Source of the DNA: Xylophilus sp. GW821-FHT01B05
Lineage (GTDB): Bacteria; Pseudomonadota; Gammaproteobacteria; Burkholderiales; Burkholderiaceae_C
Assembly: GCA_038961845.1 (NCBI GenBank)
Contig: CP152408.1
Location: 1,426,001 to 1,490,000 of the forward strand
DNA: 64,000 bases
Direction: 5' to 3'
The notes beneath the pieces were generated by a model. It saw nothing but the letters and a program-made list of their open reading frames with translations, did not search any database and was not told where the DNA came from. The first letter of the stretch is position 1. Every line of letters starts with the position of its first letter. Of this stretch, positions 24,776 through 33,146 are shown piece after piece. Position numbers and translations under genes: made by a program.

Positions 24776-26446
24776 TCAGTCCCGCGCTGCTGCGGCTTCG
24801 GTCGTCGGCGGCTTGCGCAGCCGGTTGGGGGCCAGCACGCCGGCGGTGTCCAGGATCGGGTAGGCGATAGAGCAGATGTGCGAGTTGATGCGCTTCAGGT
24901 CGCTGATCAGGTCGATGTGCAGTGAACTGGTCTCAATGCTCTGCACCGTGTTGTCCGAGAGCCGGTCGAGGTGGGTGGTGGCATAGGCGCGCTCCAGGTC
25001 GCGGAAGCGGGCTTTTTCTTCCAGCAGCTTTTGCGCGTCGCGCACATTACCGTTGAGGAACACGCTCATCGACAGGCGCAGGTTGTCGATCAGGCGCTGG
25101 TGCAGCTCGACCAGCTCGGCCATGCCGGCCTCCGAGAAGCTGCGGCTTTTGCGGATCTTCTTGTCCTCGATGTCTTGCAGCACGCGCTCGATGATGTCGC
25201 CGATCTGCTCCATGTTGATGGTGAAGCTGATGATGTCGGTCCAGCGCCGGCTTTCTTCCTCACCCAGCGCCTCGCGCGAGATCTTGGTGAGGTAGTACTT
25301 GATGGCCGAGTACAGCTCGTCCACCGTGTCGTCCATCTTGCGCAGGCGCTCGGCCAGCGCCACGTCGTTGTGGCGCAGCACCTCGACCACGCCAACCAGC
25401 ATGGTCTCGACCACGTCGGCCTGGTGCAGCGCCTCGCGTGCTGCGCAAGAGATGGCCAGCGAGGGCGTGGACAACGCCGATGGGTCCAGGTGCTGCAGCC
25501 GCTGCTGCGACTCGGCCGCGGCGGGCTTGGGCAGCAGGCGCTGCACGATGCGCGCCACGCGGTTGGTGAGGCCAATGAAGCCCACGCTGATGACCACGTT
25601 GAAGGCCAGGTGGAACAGCACCACGCCGTGCGTGGCATCGGGCATCAGTGGCTGTACATGGCGCAGCCACAGGCCAATAAAAGGCGCGACGATGGCCACG
25701 CCCATGACCTTGAACACCAGGTTGCCCACGGTCACCTGCCGCACCTCGGCCGACGACTTGGCCGTGGTCAGCACCGCCAGCAGGCCGCTGCCCAGGTTGG
25801 CGCCCAGCACCAGGCCCAGCGCCACGTCCAGCGGCACCACGCTGGAGGTGGCCATGGCCGCGATCAGCAGCACGATGGCCAGGCTGGAATAGGCGATCAC
25901 CGCCAGCACGGCGCCGAGCGTGATCTCCATCAGCACGTCGCTGTTGACGGATGCCAGCAGCGCGCGCACTGCCGGCGAGGCCAGCAGCGGCTCGGTGGCC
26001 TCCACCACCAGGCGCAGCGCCAGCAGCATCAGGCCGAGACCGATCAGCACCCGGCCCACGCGCCCGGCAGTGCCGGCCTGGCGCGACACAAACAGCACCA
26101 CGCCGACAAAGATCAGCAGCGGCGACAGCCAGGACAGATCGAAGGAGAAGAACACCGACATCAGCGCGGTGCCCACATCCGCGCCGCGCATCACGGCCAG
26201 CGCCGCCGGCAGGGCAATCAGGCCCTGGCCGACAAAGGACGATGTCATGAGCGAGGTGGCCGTGCTCGACTGCACCAGCGCCGTCACGCCTATGCCCGAC
26301 AGCGCCGCGGTAAAGCGGTTGCCCATGCTGCGCGCCAGCAAGCGGCGCAGGTTGGCGCCAAACACACGCAAGACACCCGTCCGCACGAGATGGGTGCCCC
26401 ACACCAGCAGGGCCACCGCCGCCAACAAATTCAACAAATGCTTCAT
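24776..26446 (-). CDS. Na/Pi cotransporter family protein with C-terminal PhoU-like domain
   Basis: A 556-residue inner-membrane protein. The N-terminal half holds two Na/Pi-cotransporter repeats with QSSTATSLMTSSFVGQG (the QSSS-type signature) and a second region near ILLIAAMATSSVVPLDVALG. The C-terminal 220 residues are a cytoplasmic PhoU-like helical bundle. Family members move inorganic phosphate, often as exporters or low-affinity importers. The gene lies 85 bases downstream of a GpdQ-like phosphodiesterase gene and in the same direction, which supports a phosphate-linked role for the whole cluster. Confidence 0.9.
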   Translation of the reverse strand: MKHLLNLLAAVALLVWGTHLVRTGVLRVFGANLRRLLARSMGNRFTAALSGIGVTALVQSSTATSLMTSSFVGQGLIALPAALAVMRGADVGTALMSVFFSFDLSWLSPLLIFVGVVLFVSRQAGTAGRVGRVLIGLGLMLLALRLVVEATEPLLASPAVRALLASVNSDVLMEITLGAVLAVIAYSSLAIVLLIAAMATSSVVPLDVALGLVLGANLGSGLLAVLTTAKSSAEVRQVTVGNLVFKVMGVAIVAPFIGLWLRHVQPLMPDATHGVVLFHLAFNVVISVGFIGLTNRVARIVQRLLPKPAAAESQQRLQHLDPSALSTPSLAISCAAREALHQADVVETMLVGVVEVLRHNDVALAERLRKMDDTVDELYSAIKYYLTKISREALGEEESRRWTDIISFTINMEQIGDIIERVLQDIEDKKIRKSRSFSEAGMAELVELHQRLIDNLRLSMSVFLNGNVRDAQKLLEEKARFRDLERAYATTHLDRLSDNTVQSIETSSLHIDLISDLKRINSHICSIAYPILDTAGVLAPNRLRKPPTTEAAAARD

Positions 26447-26531
26447 GTACTCGCGCAGCTGCGCGTCTTCCCCAGGTGGTGCACCGCGACCGGCGGCGAC
26501 GGGAAGCGTCTGTCTGTCGGTGCGTCGGTTA

Positions 26532-27362
26532 TCAATCGATCAATATGCCATTCTCGTGGAATGGATAGGGGCCTTCCACTTCCGTGCTGGAAACCAGGTG
26601 CGAAATCAGCTTGCCGGAGGGCGCAAGCGCCAAGATACGGAAACTGGCCGGCTCCATCACCCATTGCGAGGGCGCATCGGCCGCCATGTCCAGAAACACG
26701 GAGTGCGCCGGGGCAGGTGAGGTGCAGGCAATGGTAGCGCCGAAGCGCACCTCGATCGCGCGGTGCAGGTGGCCGGCGATCACGCGCTCGACTTGGGGGT
26801 GGCGGGCGATCAGCGCCTCCAGCTCGCGCGCGCCCTGCAGCAGGCCTTGCTCATCCATGTGGCCGATCAGGGTGTCAAAGGGCGGGTGGTGCAGCGCCAC
26901 CACCACCGGACGGCCGGCGCTGGCCTCCAGCGCATCCGACAGCCACTGCAGCCGCTCGGCGCACAGGCTGCCATAGCCATGGCCGGGCGTGACCGAGTCG
27001 AGTGCGATCAGCCGCAGCCCGGCTATGTCCACCGCGTACTGGACGAAGGGGCCGCTGCCCAGGTAGGCGTGTTCGGGGAAGGCGCGGCGCAGCTCGGCAC
27101 GGTCGTCGTGGTTGCCGGGCATGAGGTAGATCGGCATGTCCAGCGGCGCCAGCAGCTCGCGCAGGTAGGCGTATTCGGCCGGCCGGCCGAAATCGGTCAG
27201 GTCGCCGGTGATGACCACCGCATGCGGGCGCTGGGCCAGCCGGCGCACGGCGGCAACGGTCTGGCGCAGGTAGGCGGCGGTGTCGACGCGGCGATAGGCG
27301 AGCCGGCCCGGCTCGCGGATATGCAGGTCGGTCAGCTGGACCAGGAAGGTGGGGGCGGTCAT
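26532..27362 (-). CDS. GpdQ-like metallophosphoesterase (cyclic-nucleotide or glycerophosphodiester phosphodiesterase)
   Basis: A 276-residue calcineurin-like phosphoesterase. The dimetal ligands are D12 and H14 (LTDLHI), D54 (GDLTDFG), N84 and H85 (PGNHDD), then ALHHPPFD and GHLHR. The order and spacing resemble GpdQ and CpdA; the block RPHAVVITGDLTDFGRPAEY is especially close to GpdQ-type glycerophosphodiesterases. It overlaps the ABC ATPase gene upstream by 4 bases (ATGA), so it belongs to the importer operon. I infer that it hydrolyses the imported compound. CpdA-like cAMP hydrolysis is the main alternative. Confidence 0.82.
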   Translation of the reverse strand: MTAPTFLVQLTDLHIREPGRLAYRRVDTAAYLRQTVAAVRRLAQRPHAVVITGDLTDFGRPAEYAYLRELLAPLDMPIYLMPGNHDDRAELRRAFPEHAYLGSGPFVQYAVDIAGLRLIALDSVTPGHGYGSLCAERLQWLSDALEASAGRPVVVALHHPPFDTLIGHMDEQGLLQGARELEALIARHPQVERVIAGHLHRAIEVRFGATIACTSPAPAHSVFLDMAADAPSQWVMEPASFRILALAPSGKLISHLVSSTEVEGPYPFHENGILID

Positions 27363-28438
27363 GCGGTGGCGCTTTCAGTGGAGGGGATCAGGCTCTCAGG
27401 GGCGATCCGGATGCCGACCTGGTCGCCATCGCGCCAGGGGCTGTCGCGCTCTACGTCGGCCAGCAGCAGAGCGGGCTGGTCGTCCAGCGCCAGGCGCAGC
27501 TGCACGCGCTCGCCCAAGAAGCTGCGCCGCGCCACCGTGGCGCGGCCCCAGCCGGCTTGTGGCGCGCCCAGGCGCACGTCTTCCGGGCGCACCAGCAGCG
27601 TCGGGTGGCCGGCCAAGCCCGCCGGGCAGGCCAGCGGCATTCCGCCCAAGGGCAGGGTGTTGGCCGCGAGTTGCGCCGGGCCGCGCTCCAGCCGGTTCAC
27701 GCGGCCAAGGAACTCGGCCACAAAAGGGTGGCTTGGGCGGCGGTACAGGTCCTCGCCGCGGCCCACCTGCACGATGCGGCCGGCGCGCATCACCGCCAGC
27801 CGGTCGGCAATGGCCAGCGCCTCTTGCTGGTCGTGGGTGACGTGGATGGCGGTGATGCCCAGCGTGCGCAGCAAGTCGGCCAGCTCATCGCGCAATGACT
27901 CCTTGAGCTTGGCGTCGAGCGCGGTCAGCGGCTCGTCCAGCAGCAGTACGCGCGGGCGCACGGCCACCGCGCGCGCCAGGGCCACGCGCTGGCGCTGCCC
28001 GCCCGACAGCTCGGCCGGGCGCTTGCCCTGCAGGCCGTCCAGGCGCACCAGCGCCACCAGCTCGGCCACCGCGCGGCGGCGCTCGGCCTCGGGCACGCCG
28101 CGGATGCGCAGGCCGTAGCCAATGTTGGCCTCGACCGTCATCTGCGGGAACAGTGCGTAGTGCTGGAACACCATGCCTACGCCGCGCTGCTCGATTGGGC
28201 GGCGCGTCATGTCCTGGTCGCCAAAGAGGATGCGGCTGCCCGCGTCGGGCGACTCCAGGCCGGCGATCAGGCGCAGCAGCGTGGTCTTGCCGCAGCCCGA
28301 GGGGCCGAGCAGGGCCAGCACCTCGCCCGGTGCCACCTGCAGCGTGGTCGGCTGCAGGCCGCGTGTGCCGTCGGCATAGGTCTTGGCGCAGTTGCTTACG
28401 TCCACGCCGATGCGCTCGAATTCCAAGGCAGATGTCAT
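27359..28438 (-). CDS. ABC importer ATPase (PotA/FbpC/PhnT-like)
   Basis: A 359-residue importer ATPase. Walker A is GPSGCGKTT, the Q-loop is in VFQHYALFPQMTV, signature LSGGQRQR, Walker B VLLLDEPLTALD and the H-loop VTHDQQEALAIADR. A C-terminal TOBE domain (about 275-350) marks the polyamine / iron / phosphonate branch. It starts 4 bases after the stop of the permease upstream and overlaps the phosphodiesterase by 4. The substrate cannot be read from the ATPase alone. Confidence 0.9.
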   Translation of the reverse strand: MTSALEFERIGVDVSNCAKTYADGTRGLQPTTLQVAPGEVLALLGPSGCGKTTLLRLIAGLESPDAGSRILFGDQDMTRRPIEQRGVGMVFQHYALFPQMTVEANIGYGLRIRGVPEAERRRAVAELVALVRLDGLQGKRPAELSGGQRQRVALARAVAVRPRVLLLDEPLTALDAKLKESLRDELADLLRTLGITAIHVTHDQQEALAIADRLAVMRAGRIVQVGRGEDLYRRPSHPFVAEFLGRVNRLERGPAQLAANTLPLGGMPLACPAGLAGHPTLLVRPEDVRLGAPQAGWGRATVARRSFLGERVQLRLALDDQPALLLADVERDSPWRDGDQVGIRIAPESLIPSTESATA

Positions 28439-28442
28439 GGCA

Positions 28443-29246
28443 TCAGGTCTCGTAACGTTTTTGCAAGAGATTGGCCAGGTGCTGCAAGGCCCACAGCACC
28501 GGCAGGATCACCAGGAAGAACACCAGCGTGTAGGCCGAGCCAACCTCGATGCGCATCGAGGCATAGCTGTCGGCCAGGCCCACTGGCAGGGTGCGGGTCA
28601 GCGGCGTGTGCAGCATCCAGGTCAGGTTGAATTCGCCGACCGACAGCGTGAACACCATCAGGCTGCCCGCCACGATGGCCGGGAACACCGCCGGCACCAT
28701 CACGCCGGCCAGGCAGCGCCAGAAGCCGGCCCCCAGCGAGCGCGAGGCCTCTTCCAGCGCGCGCAGGTCGCGGCGTTGGAAGGCTGACGACAGCACCCGC
28801 ACCATGAAGGGCCGCGTGTAGATGATGTGGCCCACCAGGATGAAGCCAAAGCTCTGCCGGAAGGCCGTGATCTGCCCATAGGCCAGGATCAGCGCCAGCG
28901 CGGTCGCCAGGCCGGGCACGGCCACCGGCAGCGTCAGCAGCTCTTCGAACACTCCTGCCCAGCGCGAGCGGCTGCGCGCCAGCGCATAGGCGCAGGGCAC
29001 GCCCAGCAGCAGCGTGCCCGCCACCGCGCCCAGGGCAATCGCCAGCGACCAGGCGACGGTGTCGCCATAGTTGTCCAGCACCTCGGCCAGCCAGCGCAGC
29101 GTCAGCCCGCTGGACAGCCCGGTGCTGTAGTTGTTGACCAGCCCGGCCAGCACCGACAGCAGCATGGGCGCCAGCATGAAGAGCGTCACGGCCAGCGTAG
29201 TGGCGAGCAGAAAGGGGGATGCGTTGCGGGATGTGCGCATGGTCAA
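28443..29246 (-). CDS. ABC importer permease, second subunit (PhnV/PotC-like)
   Basis: A 267-residue binding-protein-dependent permease with six TM segments. The EAA coupling motif reads ALEEASRSLGAGFWRCLAGV. It pairs with the permease encoded upstream at 29423-30235 to form a heterodimeric pore, as in PotBC or PhnUV systems. The gap to that permease is 176 bases and holds repeat A copy 6, which is unusual inside such operons. The 3' end is 4 bases from the ATPase start. Confidence 0.88.
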   Translation of the reverse strand: MTMRTSRNASPFLLATTLAVTLFMLAPMLLSVLAGLVNNYSTGLSSGLTLRWLAEVLDNYGDTVAWSLAIALGAVAGTLLLGVPCAYALARSRSRWAGVFEELLTLPVAVPGLATALALILAYGQITAFRQSFGFILVGHIIYTRPFMVRVLSSAFQRRDLRALEEASRSLGAGFWRCLAGVMVPAVFPAIVAGSLMVFTLSVGEFNLTWMLHTPLTRTLPVGLADSYASMRIEVGSAYTLVFFLVILPVLWALQHLANLLQKRYET

Positions 29247-29311
29247 TCCAATGATCTATGGCGCAACGCGCCGTCCGCGACGTATGAGACCAACCAGTAC
29301 CGGGGGCCGCC

Positions 29312-29422
29312 GGAGCAGGCCAAGCGCAAACATCCGCGGAACCGGCTTTGCCGGGCCGCTGGATGTGCCCCCTGCAAGGGGGTTGGCGCAGCGACACGAA
29401 GTGCGCGAAGCCTGGGGGTGTT
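29312..29422 (-). repeat. dispersed repeat family A, copy 6 (between two permease genes)
   Basis: On the minus strand it begins directly after the TGA of the upstream permease as AACACCCCCAGGCTTCGCGC, then ACCCCCTTGCAGGGGGC and GGCCCGGCAAAGCCGG. It is in the same orientation as the operon and interrupts it. Confidence 0.85.
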
Positions 29423-30235
29423 TCATTCTTGTGCACTTAAGCGCCGCGCGACAAAAAGCACCAACCAGGTCACCAGCCCCAGCGCAATCGACAGCGAGGC
29501 CGCCAGCGCAAAGTTGGCGTAGTTGGTGAACTCGTCATAGATGGTGATCGGCAGCACCTCGAACTTGCTGGCCAGCGTGAAGGCCGTGCCAAACGCGCCC
29601 ATCGATGTCGCAAACAGAATGGCGCCGCAGGCCAGCGTGGTGGGTGCCAGCTCGGGCACCCAGACATCGCGCACCACGCGCAGCCGCGAGGCGCCCAGCG
29701 AGCGCGCGGCCTCTTCCAGCGCCATGTCCATGGCCTCGGCTGCCGCGGTATAGGTGGAGATGGCGCGCGGCAGCGAAAAGTACAGGTAGGCCAGGAACAG
29801 GCCCAGCAGCCCATAGGCAAAGCTGATGCGCCCGAGCCCTGCGGCCTCGGTCAGGCTGGCGACCACACCCTGGCGCCCGCCCAGCAGGATCACGAAGAAA
29901 CCCACGATCACGCCCGGGAAGGACAGCGGCAGCGTCAGCAAAGACAGCAGCACGCGCCGGCCGGGGAACTGGCGGCGCGCCAGGTAGATGCCCACCGCGC
30001 AACCCAGCACCAGCGTGACCAGGGTCACCGCCACCGACAGCAGCAAGGTGTTGAGCAGGCTCTGCAAATAGCGCGGCTCGGTCAGCACGGCCAGGTAGAT
30101 GCCCCAGCCCTTGCTGGCCGGCAGCACCACCAGCCAGGCCACCGGCAGCAGCCAGAAGGCGGCGAAGAAGATCGCCGCCGGCGCCAGGCAGGCCAGCAGC
30201 AGCGGGCGCGAGGTGGTGGTGCTGGATGAACGCAT
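29423..30235 (-). CDS. ABC importer permease, first subunit (PhnU/PotB-like)
   Basis: A 270-residue permease with six TM segments and the EAA motif MALEEAARSLGASRLRVVRD. An N-terminal Ser/Thr-rich segment (MRSSSTTTSRPLLLAC) leads to TM1. It follows the binding-protein gene after 13 bases and precedes the second permease by 176 bases. Its stop codon touches repeat A copy 6. With the second permease and ATPase it forms a complete importer. Confidence 0.88.
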   Translation of the reverse strand: MRSSSTTTSRPLLLACLAPAAIFFAAFWLLPVAWLVVLPASKGWGIYLAVLTEPRYLQSLLNTLLLSVAVTLVTLVLGCAVGIYLARRQFPGRRVLLSLLTLPLSFPGVIVGFFVILLGGRQGVVASLTEAAGLGRISFAYGLLGLFLAYLYFSLPRAISTYTAAAEAMDMALEEAARSLGASRLRVVRDVWVPELAPTTLACGAILFATSMGAFGTAFTLASKFEVLPITIYDEFTNYANFALAASLSIALGLVTWLVLFVARRLSAQE

Positions 30236-30248
30236 GGGCAGATGGCGT

Positions 30249-31259
30249 TCAGCGCACGGCGCGCAGGTACTGGTCCGAGAACGCCTTTTGCACGGCGGCC
30301 ATGCGGGCGTAGTCCACCGGCTTGGCGCGGGCGTAGTCGGTGGCGGGCAGGAACTGGGCCTCTACATCCTTGGGCATGGCGCTGGCGCGCACCGGGCGCA
30401 GGTAGGCGCGCGCCCAGATCGCCTGGCCTTCGTCCGACAGCACAAAGTCCAGCGCCTTCTTGGCGTCAGCCGCGTGCGGGGCCTTGTTCACCAGGCTCAT
30501 CACATAGGGCACGGTGATCGTGCCTTCGGCCGGGATCACGAAGGCGACGTTGGCCTTGTCCTTGTACTTGGCGCGGTAGGCGTTGAAATCGTAGTCCAGC
30601 AGGATCGCGATCTCACCCGACAGCACCCGCGCATAGGAGGTTTGCTTGGGCACGATGGGCTCGTTCTGCTGCAAGGCCTTGAAGTAAGCAATGCCGGGGC
30701 CAAAATCATCCAGCGTGCCGCCACGCGCCTGGTTCACCGCCACCGCGCCCACATAGCCAACAAAGGCAGAGGCCGGGTCCAGGTAGCCGATCAGGCCCTT
30801 GTACTCAGGCTTGAGCAGGTCGGCCCAGGATTGGGGCACCGGCTTGCCCTTGAGCGCGTCCACATTGACCATGAAGCCCAGCGTGCCGGAGTGGATGGCA
30901 AACCAGTTTCCCTGCGGGTCCTTCAGGCCATCGGGGATGTCCTTCCAGGCGGCGGGCTGGTAGGGCGCGACCACGCCCTCGTGCTGCGCCTGGATGGCGA
31001 AGGTCACGCCCAGGTAGGTCATGTCGGCCACCGGGCTGGCCTTCTCGGCCACCAGCTGGGCCAGCGATTGGCCGGAGTTCTTGTTGTCCGGCGGAACGGT
31101 GACGCCGGTCTTGGCCTTGATGGCGCGCAGCTGCGTGCCCCAGTCGGCCCATTCGGGCGGGCAGTTGTAGCAAATGGCGGTCTGGGCCATGGCGCTGCCG
31201 GCGGCCAGGCCGGCAACGAGCAGGCCCAGGCGGGCCCAGCGGTGGAGGGAGCGGCGCAT
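30249..31259 (-). CDS. ABC importer periplasmic substrate-binding protein
   Basis: A 336-residue periplasmic binding protein of the iron/polyamine/phosphonate-type superfamily. A signal peptide of about 25 residues ends SAMA before QTAICYNCPPEW. Two cysteines lie near the mature N-terminus (ICYNC), possibly a disulfide. The block IHSGTLGFMVNVDALKG is typical of extracellular solute-binding protein family 1/6 folds. The ATG at 31259 starts the signal peptide; the longer frame to 31415 is antisense to the lacI 3' end. It is 46 bases downstream of the lacI-type gene. The ligand is unknown; I favour an organophosphate because of the phosphodiesterase and Na/Pi genes downstream. Confidence 0.85.
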   Translation of the reverse strand: MRRSLHRWARLGLLVAGLAAGSAMAQTAICYNCPPEWADWGTQLRAIKAKTGVTVPPDNKNSGQSLAQLVAEKASPVADMTYLGVTFAIQAQHEGVVAPYQPAAWKDIPDGLKDPQGNWFAIHSGTLGFMVNVDALKGKPVPQSWADLLKPEYKGLIGYLDPASAFVGYVGAVAVNQARGGTLDDFGPGIAYFKALQQNEPIVPKQTSYARVLSGEIAILLDYDFNAYRAKYKDKANVAFVIPAEGTITVPYVMSLVNKAPHAADAKKALDFVLSDEGQAIWARAYLRPVRASAMPKDVEAQFLPATDYARAKPVDYARMAAVQKAFSDQYLRAVR

Positions 31260-31305
31260 AGCAAGTCCTTTCAGGGGATAGCAATGAATGAAGGGGTCAG
31301 CAAGA

Positions 31306-32316
31306 TCAGGAAGAAGCAGTAGCAGGGCAGGCGGCATGCGACTCGCCCTCGCGAAAACCGTGCTCCAGCAGCACGCTGTCGGCGGCGGACAGCGCCGCGT
31401 CGCGCGCCAGCGCATCCAGCACCAGTTCCACGCCGCGGCGGCCGATGTCGTGATTCGGCTGCACCACGGTGCTGAGCACGGGCGTCAGTTCTTCGCCCAG
31501 CGCAATGCCATCGAAGCCGACCACGCTCAGGTCCTGCGGTACGCGCAAGCCGCACAGGTGGGCGGCGCGCAGGCTGCGGATCGCCAGCAGGTCGTTGGAG
31601 CAGACCAGCGCCGTTGGCCGTGTCGGTGGCGTCAGCAGCTCGGCCAGCAACTGGGCTGCGGTGGTGGTGAAGGGCACTTCGAGCAGGCGCGTGCGCGCGC
31701 CGGGCACGGCCTCCATGCCCTGCAGAAAGCCTTGGTAGCGCTGCTGCGCCCGGTCCGATGCCGTGCGCTGGCCGCTGACCATTGCGATATCGCGGTGCCC
31801 GAGCCGGGCCAGCCGCTGCACCACCTGGGCCACGGCGCCGCTGTTGTCTATGGACACGCAAGGGTGCTCCGCATGGCGGCTGTAGAGCAGCACATAGGGC
31901 AGGCCTGCCGCGCGCAGCCGCCCCAGCACTGCAGACGTGGCCGGGTCGGACACCACCAGGATCATTCCCGCCGCATTGCCCGCCAGCAGTTGCTGCGCCG
32001 CCTGCTGCTCCTGGGCGATGCCGTAGTCGGTGGTGATCGGCACGATGGCATAGCCCGCCGCCGTGGCCGCCTGCGCAATGCCTTCCAGGCACTCCGCAAA
32101 CACCGGGTTGAGCAGCGTCGGCAGCACCACGCCCAGCACCCGGCTGCGCTGGGTGCGCAAGGTGCGCGCGCTGGCATTGGGCAGATAGCCCAGCGCCAAC
32201 GCCACTTCCGTGACCCGCTCGCGCGTGGCCGGGCTGACCTTGTCCGGTAGGTTGAAAACCCGCGACACCGTGGCTACGGATACGCCGGCCTGCTGGGCGA
32301 CTTGCTGGATGCTCAT
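31306..32316 (-). CDS. LacI-family transcriptional regulator of the ABC/phosphodiesterase operon
   Basis: A 336-residue LacI/GalR regulator. The HTH at 1-50 reads MSIQQVAQQAGVSVATVSRV and the hinge contains NASARTLRT; the sugar-binding-like core follows. It is the first gene of the minus-strand cluster and 46 bases from the binding-protein gene. A perfect 6-bp dyad 10 bases upstream of its start suggests autoregulation and control of the operon. Effector unknown. Confidence 0.92.
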   Translation of the reverse strand: MSIQQVAQQAGVSVATVSRVFNLPDKVSPATRERVTEVALALGYLPNASARTLRTQRSRVLGVVLPTLLNPVFAECLEGIAQAATAAGYAIVPITTDYGIAQEQQAAQQLLAGNAAGMILVVSDPATSAVLGRLRAAGLPYVLLYSRHAEHPCVSIDNSGAVAQVVQRLARLGHRDIAMVSGQRTASDRAQQRYQGFLQGMEAVPGARTRLLEVPFTTTAAQLLAELLTPPTRPTALVCSNDLLAIRSLRAAHLCGLRVPQDLSVVGFDGIALGEELTPVLSTVVQPNHDIGRRGVELVLDALARDAALSAADSVLLEHGFREGESHAACPATASS

Positions 32317-32325
32317 GTCAATTTG

Positions 32326-32340
32326 AACGATGTAATCGTT
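32326..32340. promoter_or_regulatory. LacI-type operator upstream of the regulator gene
   Basis: AACGATGTAATCGTT: perfect 6-bp arms around a 3-base centre, 10 bases upstream of the lacI-family start codon. Size and A/T content fit LacI/GalR operators. Confidence 0.6.
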
Positions 32341-32410
32341 TACATTGAAACGCTCCAGTGTGACGCCGTGATGACGCCGCGGGCATGGGCTGCAACCCGC
32401 AGTGGGTTTC

Positions 32411-32477
32411 GGTTTTTTGGGTAAAAAGTGCCTCTAGCCCAGGTGTAGCCTGGGCTATTAGCTATCTATTTTGTAGT
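32411..32477 (-). repeat. dispersed repeat family B, intergenic copy (lacI / toxin gap)
   Basis: On the minus strand it contains AGATAGCTAATAGCCCAGGC, then ACCTGGGCTAGAGGCAC and an A/T-rich end. The AGCCCAGG / CCTGGGCT hairpin is perfect. It lies in the 198-base gap between the lacI start and the ParE-type toxin stop. Confidence 0.85.
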
Positions 32478-32514
32478 TGGGCGGCTAAGAATCGGGCCGC
32501 GCCAGCCGTCTACG

Positions 32515-32802
32515 TCATTCCCGCGATGGCGGCCATTGCCGGGCCGCGTGCAAGACGCGCAGCACGCGCACCATGTTGCCGCTGGTGTCGTAGATCAGGA
32601 TGTAGTTGCGATGCGCCACCAGCTCGCGGGTGCCGGCGACACGGCCAAGGCGGCCAAGGCCGGGATGATCAAGCAGACGGCCCGCTTTCTCTGCGAGCAG
32701 CTCATCAAGGGCCAGTGCGGCAGCCGGGTTGTCGGCCTCGATGTAGTCATAGATGTCGTCGCGATCCTGGATGGCCTCTGGCGTCCAGAACAGACCCATC
32801 AC
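32515..32802 (-). CDS. RelE/ParE-family toxin
   Basis: A 95-residue toxin of the RelE/ParE superfamily. Visible family blocks are FWTPEAIQDRDDIYDYIE at the N-terminus, HPGLGRLGRV, TRELVAHRNYILIYDT and VRVLRVLHAARQWP at the C-terminus, the last being typical of the ParE-like branch. ParE members poison gyrase, RelE members cut mRNA; the C-terminal RVLHAARQW favours the ParE side. It overlaps the antitoxin gene by 4 bases. The pair is flanked by repeat B on one side and lspA on the other. Confidence 0.88.
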   Translation of the reverse strand: MMGLFWTPEAIQDRDDIYDYIEADNPAAALALDELLAEKAGRLLDHPGLGRLGRVAGTRELVAHRNYILIYDTSGNMVRVLRVLHAARQWPPSRE

Positions 32803-33089
32803 TTGGTCGAGGCTTCAAGCCGGCGGCGTGTGGCGGCCCGCTTCGCTGCGAACTTTGCCTCGACCTCGGCCGCCGGGACCAGATTGCCGGCATTGGCCGA
32901 GTCCAGGCCGGCCTGCACCTCGCGGCGCAACCAGCTGTCATGCTCGGCCGCGTCCTGCTGTTGCCGCACGAAGTCGCGCATGAAGTCACGCAGGAGCTGC
33001 GCGGCGCTACGGTCCCGGGTTTTGGCGGCCGTGGAGAACTCATTCTTCAGGGCCTCATCAACCCGGAACGTAAAGGTTGCTTCGCTCAT
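32799..33089 (-). CDS. RHH-type antitoxin partnered with the ParE-like toxin
   Basis: A 96-residue antitoxin. The N-terminus MSEATFTFRVDEALKNEFST fits a ribbon-helix-helix DNA-binding fold, followed by an acidic/helical toxin-binding tail (about 45-96). The ATG at 33089 is chosen over the frame start at 33131 because the latter would begin inside the operator palindrome. Upstream lies a 12-bp-arm inverted repeat (33110-33139), which the RHH dimer probably binds for autorepression. It overlaps the toxin gene by 4 bases. Confidence 0.85.
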   Translation of the reverse strand: MSEATFTFRVDEALKNEFSTAAKTRDRSAAQLLRDFMRDFVRQQQDAAEHDSWLRREVQAGLDSANAGNLVPAAEVEAKFAAKRAATRRRLEASTK

Positions 33090-33109
33090 GTCGCCACCCC
33101 GATGTGTTA

Positions 33110-33139
33110 CAAGTGAAGTGCAATATAGCACTTCACTTG
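33110..33139. promoter_or_regulatory. operator of the ParE/RHH toxin-antitoxin operon
   Basis: Perfect 12-base arms, CAAGTGAAGTGC and GCACTTCACTTG, around AATATA. It lies 21 bases upstream of the antitoxin start; the AATATA centre may be part of the -10 region. The repeated AAGTGAAGTG suggests two adjoining half-sites. Confidence 0.8.
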
Positions 33140-33146
33140 AGTCGGC

